Positions 8,777-18,488 of a DNA stretch of 64,000 nucleotides are shown piece by piece (position 1 is the stretch's first letter; every line of letters starts with the position of its first letter). This DNA is from Opitutaceae bacterium (GTDB taxonomy: Bacteria > Verrucomicrobiota > Verrucomicrobiia > Opitutales > Opitutaceae), in NCBI GenBank assembly GCA_015075305.1, contig JABTUS010000001.1, forward strand, positions 558,001-622,000, read 5' to 3'. Below the pieces are notes generated by a model. The model searched no databases, was not told the DNA's origin, and worked only from the letters and a program-made list of their open reading frames with translations. A program made the translations under genes and the position numbers.

Positions 8777-10041
8777 TCTGCATGCGCTCATTCCTGTTCC
8801 CCTGTCTGGTGGCGATCCTTGCACCTTGCGCAAGTCTTGCGGCCGAGGGTCACGATGGCATCCCAGAGGCGGCCGCCGCCCCCTACATTGCGGCTGCACC
8901 AAAGCCGGGAGAGATCACCGAAGCCGAGATCAGGAGCTTTCAGAGCATCGGGGACGCCAAGACTTCCCAGGGAGACTACGACTCCGCCGAGATCGCCTAC
9001 CGGCAGGTTCTCGCGGCACGTGCGACTCCCGAGCAGGATCGCGACGCCCTCCTCGGCCTCGCTCGCATGTACCGCCGAAGCAATCAGCTCACGCGATCCG
9101 CGGCCGTGTACGAGAAGCTGTTGAAGGAGTTTCCATCAGACAATGCGCTCCCCATAGTCTATCTTGAACTTGGCCGTGTGCACCGTGCGCTCGGGGCCTA
9201 TCGGCTCGCGATTGCCCGGTTCTACAGCGTGATCAACTCCACGCTGAAGCTTCCCGAGAATGGCCAGGAACTGTACCGGCAACTTGCGCGAACAGCCCAG
9301 TTCGAAGTGGCTGAAACTCATTTCCTCGCCGGAGATTATCAGGAAAGCGCCCAGTATTTCTCACGTCTCAAGCTCCTGGACCTCGCACCGGCCGATCAGG
9401 CTCGGGCGAGTTTCAAATCAGCCTTCGCCCTTTATCGCGCGGGCGAGTATGAAAAGGCCGTCGCAAGCCTGCGTTCCTTTCTCGAACAATACTCCCTGGA
9501 TGAAAACACCCCCGAGGCCCGGTACCTGCTCTCCATGTCGCTGCGCCGGCTCGATCGCAATCAGGAGTCGCTCGTCGCCGCGCTTGAACTCCTGAAAACC
9601 GAGCACGGTCGCACGGATGAGGATCCCAAACGCTGGGCTTACTGGCAGCGCAAGACGGGCAACCAGCTCGCAAACGAATTCTACGAACAAGGCGACGCCG
9701 GAAGCGCTCTCACCATCTATCTTGGTCTCGCCGCACTCAGCAATGAGCCGTCGTGGCGACTCCCCGTTTTCTACCAGATTGCCCTCTGCTATGAACGACT
9801 GCGCTCGGTGGGCAAGGCTCGCGAATACCTCCAGGCTGTCGTCAAGGATGCCGGGACACCGAAAGACGGCTCATCGCCAGGCTCTGATCTTGCGGAACTC
9901 GCCAGCATGGCCGCCTGGCGGTTGAAGCAGCTTGACTGGGAGGACACCGCCGACCGTCAGCTCAATTCCTTTTTCCAAACCTCCGACTCGCCTAAGCACC
10001 CTGAGATGGCCACTACTCTTGCTGCATCACCGCAGACATGA
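8773..10041 (+). CDS. Exported TPR protein
   Basis: A 422-residue protein with an N-terminal signal peptide (FLFPCLVAILAPCASLAA) and, from about residue 55 onward, multiple tetratricopeptide-like helix pairs (GDYDSAEIAYRQVLAAR, RRSNQLTRSAAVYEKLLKEF, GEYEKAVASLRSFLEQYS). It probably sits in the periplasm or is attached to the outer membrane as an assembly scaffold. It is the middle gene of three linked by ATGA overlaps, so it should be made together with the Pro-rich protein and the small helical protein. The substrate is unknown. Confidence 0.7.
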   Translation: MICMRSFLFPCLVAILAPCASLAAEGHDGIPEAAAAPYIAAAPKPGEITEAEIRSFQSIGDAKTSQGDYDSAEIAYRQVLAARATPEQDRDALLGLARMYRRSNQLTRSAAVYEKLLKEFPSDNALPIVYLELGRVHRALGAYRLAIARFYSVINSTLKLPENGQELYRQLARTAQFEVAETHFLAGDYQESAQYFSRLKLLDLAPADQARASFKSAFALYRAGEYEKAVASLRSFLEQYSLDENTPEARYLLSMSLRRLDRNQESLVAALELLKTEHGRTDEDPKRWAYWQRKTGNQLANEFYEQGDAGSALTIYLGLAALSNEPSWRLPVFYQIALCYERLRSVGKAREYLQAVVKDAGTPKDGSSPGSDLAELASMAAWRLKQLDWEDTADRQLNSFFQTSDSPKHPEMATTLAASPQT

Positions 10042-10430
10042 GTTCGCACGACCCCCTCCAGAATCACTTGCAGCTTTGCGACGAGCTTCACCAACTCGCC
10101 CTTGAGGAAAACCGCCGCATCAAGGAAACCCACCAGGCTCCTGATCGCGACCTGGTTGAACGTCGAAAGGGTCTTCTCAAAAGGCTCGACGAAAGTCTTG
10201 TTCGCATCAAGGCGCCCGAGTCTTCCGTCATTCCCGCTGACACAGCCAGCCGGAAGCAACGACGGGAAATCGTGGAAAAGGCGCGCACCCGGATTCTCCA
10301 GATCCTGCACCTGCAGAAGGAAAATGAACAGTTGATCCTTCGGTACAGCCTCGGCAGCCCCCGACAGCAGAGCGCCCCCGTTTCACCACCTGCGTCTGTT
10401 TTGCAGAAAATCTACGACAGTCATCGTTGA
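10038..10430 (+). CDS. Small charged helical protein
   Basis: A 130-residue protein predicted to be nearly all helix and rich in Glu, Arg and Leu (RRKGLLKRLDESLVRIK, then ILQILHLQKENEQLILRYSLG). It has no signal peptide or membrane segment. Its size and helix pattern recall export-chaperone-like proteins such as FlgN, but there is no diagnostic motif. Its start overlaps the end of the TPR gene (ATGA), and a large histidine kinase follows after a 47-base gap. Function unknown. Confidence 0.6.
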   Translation: MSSHDPLQNHLQLCDELHQLALEENRRIKETHQAPDRDLVERRKGLLKRLDESLVRIKAPESSVIPADTASRKQRREIVEKARTRILQILHLQKENEQLILRYSLGSPRQQSAPVSPPASVLQKIYDSHR

Positions 10431-10477
10431 CGTCCTGACTGATTTCGCAGGCTGTTCGGGCCGCTTTCCTTCCACTC

Positions 10478-13276
10478 ATGCCCACGGCGCGAATCCTGGT
10501 TCACGAGAACGCTTCACTCAACCTGGAGTCTGTCGCGTCCACATTGCGGGATGCGGGATACAGCACCTCGTGCGTGCGCACCCAGACGCGCGCTGAATTC
10601 ATCGACGCCATCGACAACCTCCGGCCGGGTCTCGTCCTGTGCGACCACGAGTTCGGTGACCTCAAATCGCTGGATGCAATTGATCTGGTCCGAAAACGTC
10701 TGCCGCAAACGGACTTCGTTGTCCTGTCAGAAACCCACGATGAGGATCGTGCGGTCGAATGCATCAGGCGGGGGGCCACCGACTGCGTGGTCAAGGATCG
10801 TCCGGAACGTCTGCTTGCGGTCATTCGTTCCGCCCTCGATCGCCAGCGCCTCCGCCGTGAACATCGTCGACTGGAACGCCAGCACCAGATTCTCTTTCGC
10901 CTCATTCCGAGTTTTGTCTGCGTGTTGACGAAAGAGGGCATCCTGGTTGAGGCCAATCCCCCCTGGAGCCAGCAGCTCGGCTACCAGCGCGAGGAATGGA
11001 TCGGGCGTCCTCTCGGCGACTTCGTGGATCCCAGCGACCGAAGCGCATTTCTCGGATGGTGGAGTTCGCTGTCCGGCCAGAACAGGAACGCGGAGGCAAC
11101 CGCAGACGGATGCGAGGTCCGAATGATCGGCCGCACCTCAGCCTCCCGCTATGTCACGTGGACCGCGCGCATGCATCGCGCAGAAAACCTCGTTTATGCC
11201 TCCGGGCACGACACCAACGACAGACACGTGGCGGAGAGTTCCCTCCGGAACAGCGAGGCGCGTTTCCGGGCGATGGCGGATTCAGCTCCAGCATTCATCT
11301 GGATCTCCGGGATCGATCAATCCCGCACCTATTGCAACCGGCCGTGGCTCGACTACACGGGCCTCAGCCTCGCCGAAGCAAACAGTGAGGGATGGATGGA
11401 GTCCGTTCATCCCGAGGATCGTCCACGCGTTCGCGCGATCTACCAGAACAGCTTCTCCGCCTGCCGCGCCTTCAGGGTGGAATACCGGCTGCGACGCTTT
11501 GATGGACTCTACCGATGGATCATTGACAACGGTTCCCCCAACTACAATTCGGAGGGCGGACTGATCGGGTTCATTGGCTCCTGCATCGACATCAACGACC
11601 AGCACGAGGCGGAGGCGCGCCTCACCCAGCGTGCAATAAAGCAGGCGGCGCTTGCCGGCTTCGGTCGCTTCGCCCTGGCCCAGCACCCCTTCGACGACAT
11701 CGTGCGCGAAGCCGCACGTCTGATCAGCGAAACACTCCGGGTGAATATGAGCCAGGTCCTGTCTCTTTCACCCACGGATCTCTCCATACGGTTGATTGCC
11801 GGACACGGATTCGAATCTTCCGCCCTCCCTCTTTCCGTCGGGGAGGTGCGCGTCGAGGCGCTGATGGCCGCAGGGCATGTTCTCGCGGAACAGCCCGAAC
11901 ACTTCCCCGGGCGTTCGCTGCATGGCGTTCTTGGAGTTGTTTCCGGCTGTTCGGTTCCCATCTCCAGCACCAAGCGTCCCTTCGGATTCCTGACCGCGCT
12001 CAGCCAGCACGAAATGACGTTCGCCCGGGACTCAATCGACTTCCTCCATGGCATCGCCAACATACTCGGCAGCGTCCATCAGCGGGAATTCGCGCGCGCG
12101 GCGCTCGAGGAAAGCGAACAAAAGCTGCTGCAGTCGCAAAAAATGGAGGCGGTCGGCATCCTCGCAGGTGGCGTGGCCCATGACTTCAACAATCTACTCA
12201 CCGCCATCCGCTGCTACGGAGACCTGCTCCACGAGGATCTCGCGGCGATGCCCGAGCTTCAATCGAGGGCCGCGGAGATTCTCAAGGCCACGGCGCGGGC
12301 CAGTTCACTGACCGGCCAGCTGCTCGCCTTTAGTCGCAAGCAGATTGTGCAGCCGGAGGTTCTCGATCTGAACAACATCATCACGGACCTCAGGGATCTG
12401 CTGCGTTCGCTCCTGAGCGAAAACATAAATCTGGTCGTCAACCCCGCCGCCGGCGCGGTTCATTTTGAAGCCGACCGGAACCAGTTCGACCAGGTGGTCA
12501 TCAATCTTTGCATAAACGCCCGCGACGCCATGCCCCAGGGAGGCAGCATCACGATCGACATCGGCTCGCGGAATTTGGAGGAAGGCAATGCGCACGGACT
12601 GGGCGCCGGCGATTATGTTGAACTGCGCATCTCCGACACCGGAACCGGAATTCCCGAGGATCTGCAGCCGCGTCTGTTCCAACCCTTTGTCACCACAAAG
12701 CCCAAGGGCCGCGGCACAGGCCTTGGACTCGCCACCTGCGCTGTCATCATCAAGAGCTGCCAGGGATCAATTTCCTTTGAGAGCGTCGTGGGAAAGGGCA
12801 CCACCTTTCTGGTCCTGCTGCCGCAGCTGCCCGCCTCGACAAATCCACGCGCTTCCGACGACGACGCCGTCGTTTTCGAAGGCACGGAACGCATTCTCCT
12901 GGTCGAGGATGACGAGGCGATTCGCACAGTGACGGCCGCGATTCTCGAGAGCATAGGATACCGGGTGCACGCCGTTTCAAGCGGAGCGGATGCGCTGGAT
13001 TACTGCTCGCATCCGGATGTTCCGCCATTCGATCTCCTTCTCACCGACGTGATCATGCCCAACATGGGTGGACGGGAACTGGCGGACCGCTTCTCCAGGC
13101 TTTTTCCGGGAATCGGCATTCTCTTCATGTCCGGATACGTCGGCGACTCAAAGATCCTTCAGGCCGTCCAGGACGCAGGCGCCCGTTTTCTCGAAAAGCC
13201 GTTCACCCGGACCAGCCTCGCACGCAAAGTGCGGGAATCGCTCGATCTCGCATCGAAGGAGCCGGCACGCACCTAG
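10478..13276 (+). CDS. Hybrid sensor histidine kinase (REC-PAS-PAS-GAF-HisKA-HATPase-REC)
   Basis: A 932-residue cytoplasmic signalling protein with no membrane segment. In order: receiver (1-125, acceptor Asp56 in LVLCDHEF, acidic pair reduced to His9-Glu10); two PAS domains (about 150-255 and 262-385, with RFRAMADSAPAFIWI and HPEDR); a GAF-like region (about 395-545); HisKA (GILAGGVAHDFNNLLTAI); HATPase (NARDAMPQGG, GTGIPEDLQPRLFQPF); and a C-terminal receiver (LLLTDVIMPNMGG). Input is probably a soluble ligand or redox cue through PAS/GAF. No cognate DNA-binding regulator is adjacent. Its stop shares a CTAG with the convergent HAD gene. Confidence 0.92.
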   Translation: MPTARILVHENASLNLESVASTLRDAGYSTSCVRTQTRAEFIDAIDNLRPGLVLCDHEFGDLKSLDAIDLVRKRLPQTDFVVLSETHDEDRAVECIRRGATDCVVKDRPERLLAVIRSALDRQRLRREHRRLERQHQILFRLIPSFVCVLTKEGILVEANPPWSQQLGYQREEWIGRPLGDFVDPSDRSAFLGWWSSLSGQNRNAEATADGCEVRMIGRTSASRYVTWTARMHRAENLVYASGHDTNDRHVAESSLRNSEARFRAMADSAPAFIWISGIDQSRTYCNRPWLDYTGLSLAEANSEGWMESVHPEDRPRVRAIYQNSFSACRAFRVEYRLRRFDGLYRWIIDNGSPNYNSEGGLIGFIGSCIDINDQHEAEARLTQRAIKQAALAGFGRFALAQHPFDDIVREAARLISETLRVNMSQVLSLSPTDLSIRLIAGHGFESSALPLSVGEVRVEALMAAGHVLAEQPEHFPGRSLHGVLGVVSGCSVPISSTKRPFGFLTALSQHEMTFARDSIDFLHGIANILGSVHQREFARAALEESEQKLLQSQKMEAVGILAGGVAHDFNNLLTAIRCYGDLLHEDLAAMPELQSRAAEILKATARASSLTGQLLAFSRKQIVQPEVLDLNNIITDLRDLLRSLLSENINLVVNPAAGAVHFEADRNQFDQVVINLCINARDAMPQGGSITIDIGSRNLEEGNAHGLGAGDYVELRISDTGTGIPEDLQPRLFQPFVTTKPKGRGTGLGLATCAVIIKSCQGSISFESVVGKGTTFLVLLPQLPASTNPRASDDDAVVFEGTERILLVEDDEAIRTVTAAILESIGYRVHAVSSGADALDYCSHPDVPPFDLLLTDVIMPNMGGRELADRFSRLFPGIGILFMSGYVGDSKILQAVQDAGARFLEKPFTRTSLARKVRESLDLASKEPART

Positions 13277-13896
13277 CCAGGCGGCATGCCGCCAGCCGGA
13301 TGCTGCCGGCTTGGCACCCGCACAAACGACATGCCCGCGGCAACCGCCCCTTGAATGCCCGGTTCCGCGTCTTCAAACACAAGACAATGCCCCGGGTCGA
13401 CACCCATGCGCCTGGCCGCAAGCAGAAACATGTCAGGCGCGGGTTTTCCGCGGCCGGGCGCGACATCGCGCGGAGTGACAACGATGGGGAACAACTCCCG
13501 AAGCCCCGCCGCCCTTAGGGACGGATAGGCAACTTCCGGCGTACCGCCCGTTGCGATCGCCATTGGCTTCCTGCCCGCCTCCCTGCGGGCGATCTCCGCC
13601 ACCGGCTCGATCACCTTGAGATCGGTCATCAATTCAAGATAAAGTGACTCCTTCCTTTCGGTCACCTCATCGGGATCGATGGTCAGACCGTAGCGCTTTG
13701 CAAAAAGCTCTGCAACCTGCCGGGTATGCACGCCCCCCAATTCGTAGAAATAGTCCTCGTCGAGCTTACGGTCCAGGCCGCACCGCCGCATCGCCTCATC
13801 CCACGCCCGGTAGTGAACCGGCATGGAGTCGACCAGCGTGCCATCGAGATCGAAGATGAATCCTGAAAAGTCCCCCGGAGGGATTGAAAGCTGCAT
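13273..13896 (-). CDS. HAD-superfamily phosphatase, beta-phosphoglucomutase-like
   Basis: A 207-residue HAD subfamily I hydrolase. Motif I is DLDGTLVDS, with the nucleophile and acid/base Asp pair; motif II lies around IATGG; motif III/IV is seen as RGKPAPDMFLLAARRMG and VFEDAEPGIQGAVAAGM. The helical cap sits between motifs I and II. This layout fits beta-phosphoglucomutase or small sugar-phosphate phosphatases, but substrate cannot be read from sequence. The gene is convergent with the histidine kinase, and the two stop codons share the same four bases. Confidence 0.85.
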   Translation of the reverse strand: MQLSIPPGDFSGFIFDLDGTLVDSMPVHYRAWDEAMRRCGLDRKLDEDYFYELGGVHTRQVAELFAKRYGLTIDPDEVTERKESLYLELMTDLKVIEPVAEIARREAGRKPMAIATGGTPEVAYPSLRAAGLRELFPIVVTPRDVAPGRGKPAPDMFLLAARRMGVDPGHCLVFEDAEPGIQGAVAAGMSFVRVPSRQHPAGGMPPG

Positions 13897-13932
13897 ATTG
13901 GCTCACCAGCAAGCCGGTTCACCATTCACTCG

Positions 13933-13957
13933 TAAACGGCAATCGCATCGATTGCCG
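13933..13957 (-). terminator. Hairpin between the sulfatase and HAD genes
   Basis: A perfect 9-bp inverted repeat (CGGCAATCG / CGATTGCCG) with a 3-base loop occupies 13937-13957. On the minus strand it is followed by TTTA. It lies about 120 bases after the sulfatase stop and could end that transcript. The T tract is short, so this is moderate evidence. Confidence 0.45.
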
Positions 13958-14077
13958 CCTCAAAAACTTCGAGCAACCGCAAACGGAAGGCACGCGTGCA
14001 TGGGCTGTAATCGGGACAACAGAAGCATCGACGGAAGCCTCGAGGATTCCATTCCTATCTCCGCCGCTGACGAGCCG

Positions 14078-15664
14078 TCAGGGATGATAGTCGGACAGCG
14101 CGTGCGCGCGGATTTCCGCCAGCTTTCTGTCCCATTGCGCTGCAAGCTCCCGAACCCGTTCAGGCAAAGCCGCAGCCAGGTTGTGTGATTCACTTCTGTC
14201 ATTCGCCAGATTGTACAACCCCCACGGCCCCTCCGGCACGGCGACAATCTTCCAGTCACCCAGACGAAACGCCCGATTGCCCTCGTGCTCCCACCAAAGC
14301 CCATCGCTGACATGAACCGCGGGAATATTGTGATCGAACGAGGCCGAGAAACTCACTCCCGGCGCCGGTGGAACGGGGAGATTGTTCCATGGCGCGGATC
14401 TCTGTGCGCCAACAAGGTCGAGAATGGTCGGAACAACATCCACAAAATGGAGGGGTGCCGTTCTCAACCCGCCTCGCTCGTGGATCCCCGCGGGCCAGCG
14501 GACTATGAACGGGGTGGAGATGCCGCCCTCATGCACCCACGTCTTGTGACGTCGAAACGGCGTGTTGGAAGCGCTGGACCAGCCGGGTCCGAGGCAAAGA
14601 AAGGTGTGCTCCGATCCGGGTGCGGCTGATGGGTCATGTCCACCTCCACGCACCATGATTTCCGCGCTTGCTCCATTGTCGGAGGCAAAGAGAACGATCG
14701 TATTCTCCTCTGCGCCCATCGCCTTGATCTGCTCGAGGACGCGTCCAATTTCCCTGTCCATGCGGTCCACCATCGCCGCATGGATCGCCATCTTGTTCGC
14801 CTGGAATGCGCGCTGGGCATCCGTCAGTTCCGACCATGGCAGCGGGCGGTTGATTTCTCCGGGGCCAAGCTTGGCGAGATCGTCGGGCCAGTCATAGGGG
14901 GGACCGACATCCCTCTCCATCATGGGATCGGGATTGTTTGTGATTCCCATGCGGGTGAGTCGCGCGTAGCGCTCCGCCGCAACAACATTCCAGCCCACAT
15001 TGTAGGTGTCATGATACCTCGCGATGTCAGCCGCGGGTGCCTGCAGCGGAAAATGTGGAGCGATGAAGCAGAGATACTGGAAGAACGGGCGATCCGCAAA
15101 TTTCGCGGCGTGCTCACGAAGCTGATCGACCGCACGCGTGGCAATTTCCGTGGTCACATAGTAGTTGTCCCTCTGCGGAATCTGCTTCCCGTCGAGGGTG
15201 TGGTGCTCGGCGCTGAAATTGTCATTCGTGTTGGCCGTCACGTCGAAGCTGTGGTCAAAGCCGCTGCCGAGCGGTTTGCCGTCGATGTGCCACTTGCCTG
15301 AATGGTAGTTCTTGTAGCCGAACGGCCGAAGCAGCTCGGAGAGCAGTCCAGCCCACCCCGGACGCACGCCCTTCATACCGCTTTTCACGCCGGCCACCAG
15401 ATCCCGCCGCACTTCCTGCGCATAGTATCCCGTCATGATGGACGCCCGCGACGACCAGCAGCGCGCCGTGTTGTACATCTGCGTGTAGCGCAGTCCTCCC
15501 GCTGCGAGTGCGTCCAGATTGGGCGTCGCAATCTCACCACCATAGCAGCCCAGGTCGGAAAACCCCATGTCATCCGCGAGGATGAGCAGGACATTGGGAC
15601 GCTCGGCCGCAAGTGCCGTTGAGGAGAGCAGACAGCAGGCGAGCAGGAATCGAGGTAGCTTCAT
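14078..15664 (-). CDS. Exported sulfatase (arylsulfatase family)
   Basis: A 528-residue type I sulfatase. The signal peptide is KLPRFLLACCLLSSTALAA. The N-terminal metal site is seen in RPNVLLILADDMGFSDLGCYGG, and the formylglycine motif is ARCWSSRASIMTG. Further conserved blocks are KWHIDGKPLG and VLFASDNGAS. The Cys would be matured to formylglycine for hydrolysis of sulfate esters, most likely on polysaccharides in the periplasm. The core motif reads C-W-S-S-R, with Ser in the third position where Pro or Ala is commonest. ATG 15664 was chosen because the signal peptide starts there. No anaerobic or aerobic maturase is in the window. Confidence 0.92.
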   Translation of the reverse strand: MKLPRFLLACCLLSSTALAAERPNVLLILADDMGFSDLGCYGGEIATPNLDALAAGGLRYTQMYNTARCWSSRASIMTGYYAQEVRRDLVAGVKSGMKGVRPGWAGLLSELLRPFGYKNYHSGKWHIDGKPLGSGFDHSFDVTANTNDNFSAEHHTLDGKQIPQRDNYYVTTEIATRAVDQLREHAAKFADRPFFQYLCFIAPHFPLQAPAADIARYHDTYNVGWNVVAAERYARLTRMGITNNPDPMMERDVGPPYDWPDDLAKLGPGEINRPLPWSELTDAQRAFQANKMAIHAAMVDRMDREIGRVLEQIKAMGAEENTIVLFASDNGASAEIMVRGGGHDPSAAPGSEHTFLCLGPGWSSASNTPFRRHKTWVHEGGISTPFIVRWPAGIHERGGLRTAPLHFVDVVPTILDLVGAQRSAPWNNLPVPPAPGVSFSASFDHNIPAVHVSDGLWWEHEGNRAFRLGDWKIVAVPEGPWGLYNLANDRSESHNLAAALPERVRELAAQWDRKLAEIRAHALSDYHP

Positions 15665-15841
15665 GTGGAGAACATTGTGCCTGTCACCGCGTGTGGACAA
15701 TTGCGGAATCAAATTGGAATCCCGTGTGGGAGACTCCGTGCATCTTCAGGCGCTCCCGGCTGACCAATGCCTTGTGATTGCGGATCTTCATGATTCCCGG
15801 CCTTGCGTTGAGGGCTCGTTTGACGCCACGATGGGCGGCAA
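15665..15841. promoter_or_regulatory. Divergent region between sulfatase and pseudouridine synthase
   Basis: A 177-base gap between divergent genes that must hold both promoters. I see no unambiguous promoter boxes or inverted repeat. Confidence 0.35.
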
Positions 15842-16642
15842 ATGTCTGAACTGCCCACAGTCCGCGTGCAGAAGTTCCTCGCCGATGCAGGGATTTGCTC
15901 GCGTCGTGCGGCCGAGGCGCTGATTGCCGGCGGAGAGGTCTGGATCAATGGAAAAGCGGCAGCCATCGGCCAGAAGGTGGATCCCGATTCCGACAGGATC
16001 GTCGTTCGCGGAAAACAGGTTCGAACGTCGCCACAGCCACGGATGACACTCGCAGTCCACAAGCCTCGGGGCCTGGTCTGCTCCAATGACGATCCCCAGA
16101 ACCCTGACACGATCTTTGATCTGCTGCCGCGACAGTACGCCCGGTTCCGCTTTTTCTGCGCAGGCCGTCTCGACAAGGACAGCGAGGGACTCGTCATCCT
16201 GACGACCGACGGCGAGCTGGCCAATCGCCTCATGCACCCGCGAAACACGATCGTCAAACGGTACCAGGTGCGGCTGGCCGAGCCCTTCCCGTTCAGGCGC
16301 CTTTCCACACTACGCAAAGGCGTCATGATCGAGGGCGAACGCCATCGCGTCGAGTACGCGGCTTTGGTCAATCCAGCCCGTGACGACACATCGGAGAACC
16401 TGGATGTCTGGATGCACCATGGAAAGAAGCGGGAAATTCGCCTGCTCTTCCTGGCGCTGGGTTATGAGGTGAAACGGCTTCGCCGCTACCAGATCGGCAC
16501 CTTTCCCCTCAAGGGAATCCCATTGCGTGGAGGCCGACAACTTTCCATGAAGGAAATCGAATCACTCTTCACCGTTTCCTCCGCACCACCGACCCGATCG
16601 GCTGTCAAATCGACGGCCGTATCCCACCCATCCAGCCCATGA
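15842..16642 (+). CDS. rRNA pseudouridine synthase, RsuA/RluB/RluF family
   Basis: A 266-residue RNA-modifying enzyme. Residues 5-65 form an S4 RNA-binding domain (VRVQKFLADAGICSRRAAEALI). The catalytic domain has the family motif GRLDKDSEGLVILTTDGELANRLMHP, with the nucleophilic Asp at about residue 111. Domain order and length match RluB/RsuA, which modify large- or small-subunit rRNA; I cannot tell which target from sequence alone. The stop overlaps the next gene by 4 bases. Confidence 0.9.
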   Translation: MSELPTVRVQKFLADAGICSRRAAEALIAGGEVWINGKAAAIGQKVDPDSDRIVVRGKQVRTSPQPRMTLAVHKPRGLVCSNDDPQNPDTIFDLLPRQYARFRFFCAGRLDKDSEGLVILTTDGELANRLMHPRNTIVKRYQVRLAEPFPFRRLSTLRKGVMIEGERHRVEYAALVNPARDDTSENLDVWMHHGKKREIRLLFLALGYEVKRLRRYQIGTFPLKGIPLRGGRQLSMKEIESLFTVSSAPPTRSAVKSTAVSHPSSP

Positions 16643-17466
16643 AGCTTCATTCCATCCTCCTTGCGACCTTCCTGGCATCGACATGCAGCGCCCTGGTGGC
16701 CGTTCCGCTCGGCGTCGCCACCACCGCACACATCAAGCCCGATGCAACGTCCGCCAAACTGGCCACACTCGCCGCCGGCACCGAGTTGAAGCCCGTCGCC
16801 GGTGCCGCTTCCGCCCCTGGCTGGCTGGCAATCGAGGTTACCGGTCCGCACGATGTCTTCGTCCAGAACAAGGAAATCACAAAGTCACTCGATGTCCGCC
16901 CCGGCGCCGAGCTCCGGCTCGAGCCTTCTGCAACGGCACCAATCGTCGCCTTGGCCAACGCAGGCGAAACTCTGGATATCACAGGGCTCCATGGCCGTTG
17001 GACCAAACTCAGGATGAACCGCACACTGACGGGCTACATCAAACTCCCCACAGCCCGGCTTCCCGAAGCAGCCGTGCCCGTTGGAACCCGGGCCCCCGCA
17101 CCCGGCACGCCTTCCCCTGCTCCCGTGGCACCGCCCCCCACCGCACCGGCAGCCTACGGAACATCCACACCCGGCGCAGCGGCACCCGCTGTGGGCTTGT
17201 CAGATAGCAGCGCCGGGGTGCTTCCTCGGACTTTTCAGGGGCGTTTTGTTTCCACCCGGAGTCCATTCAAGCCACGGCGTCCCTACGACTGGGCCCTCAC
17301 GGATGAATCCGGAACCCGTTTCGCCTATCTCGATGTGTCACGTCTGCTCCAGACCGAACAGATCGAAAAATATGCGGACCGCTTCATCTCTGTTTTTGGC
17401 GCCGCCAAGCCTCTCCCAAACAGCAAGGACTTCGTCATTGTCGTCGAGAGCCTTCAGTTGAAGTGA
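16639..17466 (+). CDS. Exported SH3-like-domain protein
   Basis: A 275-residue protein with a signal peptide (MKLHSILLATFLASTCSALVA), then two SH3b-like segments (about 25-75 and 88-135; LRLEPSATAPIVALANAGETLDITG and WTKLRMNRTLTGYIKLP). A Pro/Ala-rich linker follows (about 145-195), then a C-terminal beta-rich domain (about 205-275). Bacterial SH3 domains often bind cell-wall peptides, so a periplasmic envelope role is likely but unproven. It is coupled to the pseudouridine synthase by an ATGA overlap and sits 15 bases before folD. Confidence 0.65.
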   Translation: MKLHSILLATFLASTCSALVAVPLGVATTAHIKPDATSAKLATLAAGTELKPVAGAASAPGWLAIEVTGPHDVFVQNKEITKSLDVRPGAELRLEPSATAPIVALANAGETLDITGLHGRWTKLRMNRTLTGYIKLPTARLPEAAVPVGTRAPAPGTPSPAPVAPPPTAPAAYGTSTPGAAAPAVGLSDSSAGVLPRTFQGRFVSTRSPFKPRRPYDWALTDESGTRFAYLDVSRLLQTEQIEKYADRFISVFGAAKPLPNSKDFVIVVESLQLK

Positions 17467-17481
17467 CGTCGAACCTGCTCC

Positions 17482-18360
17482 ATGGAAATCATCGACGGCA
17501 ACCGGGTCGCCAGTACAATCGTTGAGGAGCTCAAGGCCGAGGTCGCGGCCTTCACCGGACGAAAACCGTGCCTCGCGCTCGTCCGCGTCGGAGAGGATCC
17601 CGCATCCGTTTCCTACGTGCGCAAGAAGGAGAAGACCGCCGCCGAAATCGGCATAACCGGCCGGGTTATTCTCCCGCCTGAAACCATTTCCCAGTCTGAG
17701 CTCTCCTCCCTGATCGACGAACTCAATGCCGATGACGCGGTGGATGGCATTCTTGTCCAATCGCCCCTGCCCAAACAGATCGACGAGCTGGCCATCTTCC
17801 GCCGCGTGCTTCCGGAGAAGGATGTCGACGGCTTTCATACAATCAACCTCGGGAAGATAGCACAGGAGGACGACACCGGGTTCGTTTCCTGCACGCCGGC
17901 CGGCATTCTCGAACTGCTGCGGCGCAGCGATGTCGACCTGAATGGCAAACATGTCGTCGTCCTTGGACGGTCACTTATCGTCGGCAAACCCGTGGCGCTG
18001 CTCGCCCTTCAGAAGAAGGCCGGCGCAAATGGAACGGTTACGATCTGCCATTCCGGCACACAAAATCTCCCGGCGATCACCCGCCAGGCGGATGTGCTGA
18101 TCGCAGCCATCGGACGTCCGGAGTTTGTGACCGCGGACATGGTGAAACCCGGAGTCGTCGTCATCGATGTAGGGGTCAACAGGGTCGCCGACCCCACAAA
18201 AAAATCGGGATATCGCCTGACTGGGGACGTCCACTTTCCAAGCGTGAGTCCGCTCGCATCCAAAATCACCCCGGTTCCCGGAGGCGTGGGGCCAATGACG
18301 GTTGCGATGCTGATGAAGAACACGGTCAAAGCCTACCGCCTTAGAAAAAAAGCGGGTTGA
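17482..18360 (+). CDS. folD: Methylenetetrahydrofolate dehydrogenase/cyclohydrolase FolD
   Basis: A 292-residue bifunctional enzyme of one-carbon metabolism. It oxidises 5,10-methylene-THF with NADP and hydrolyses the product to 10-formyl-THF. Conserved sites are the catalytic Lys in SYVRKKEK, the substrate motif [15 protein letters not shown], the Rossmann segment [17 protein letters not shown] and the terminal [10 protein letters not shown]. Length is normal. It follows the SH3-like gene on the same strand and may be cotranscribed with it. Confidence 0.95.
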   Translation: MEIIDGNRVASTIVEELKAEVAAFTGRKPCLALVRVGEDPASVSYVRKKEKTAAEIGITGRVILPPETISQSELSSLIDELNADDAVDGILVQSPLPKQIDELAIFRRVLPEKDVDGFHTINLGKIAQEDDTGFVSCTPAGILELLRRSDVDLNGKHVVVLGRSLIVGKPVALLALQKKAGANGTVTICHSGTQNLPAITRQADVLIAAIGRPEFVTADMVKPGVVVIDVGVNRVADPTKKSGYRLTGDVHFPSVSPLASKITPVPGGVGPMTVAMLMKNTVKAYRLRKKAG

Positions 18361-18488
18361 GCACCCAGCTCCCTATTGATTGCAGATCATAGTCTTAAAA
18401 AAACGTAAAGCATCGTGATCTGGGGTCCTTCACTCATGCGCTGTCTTGCACGGGGGGCGTTTTTCAATCCTTCTCCCGACAGCAATCG

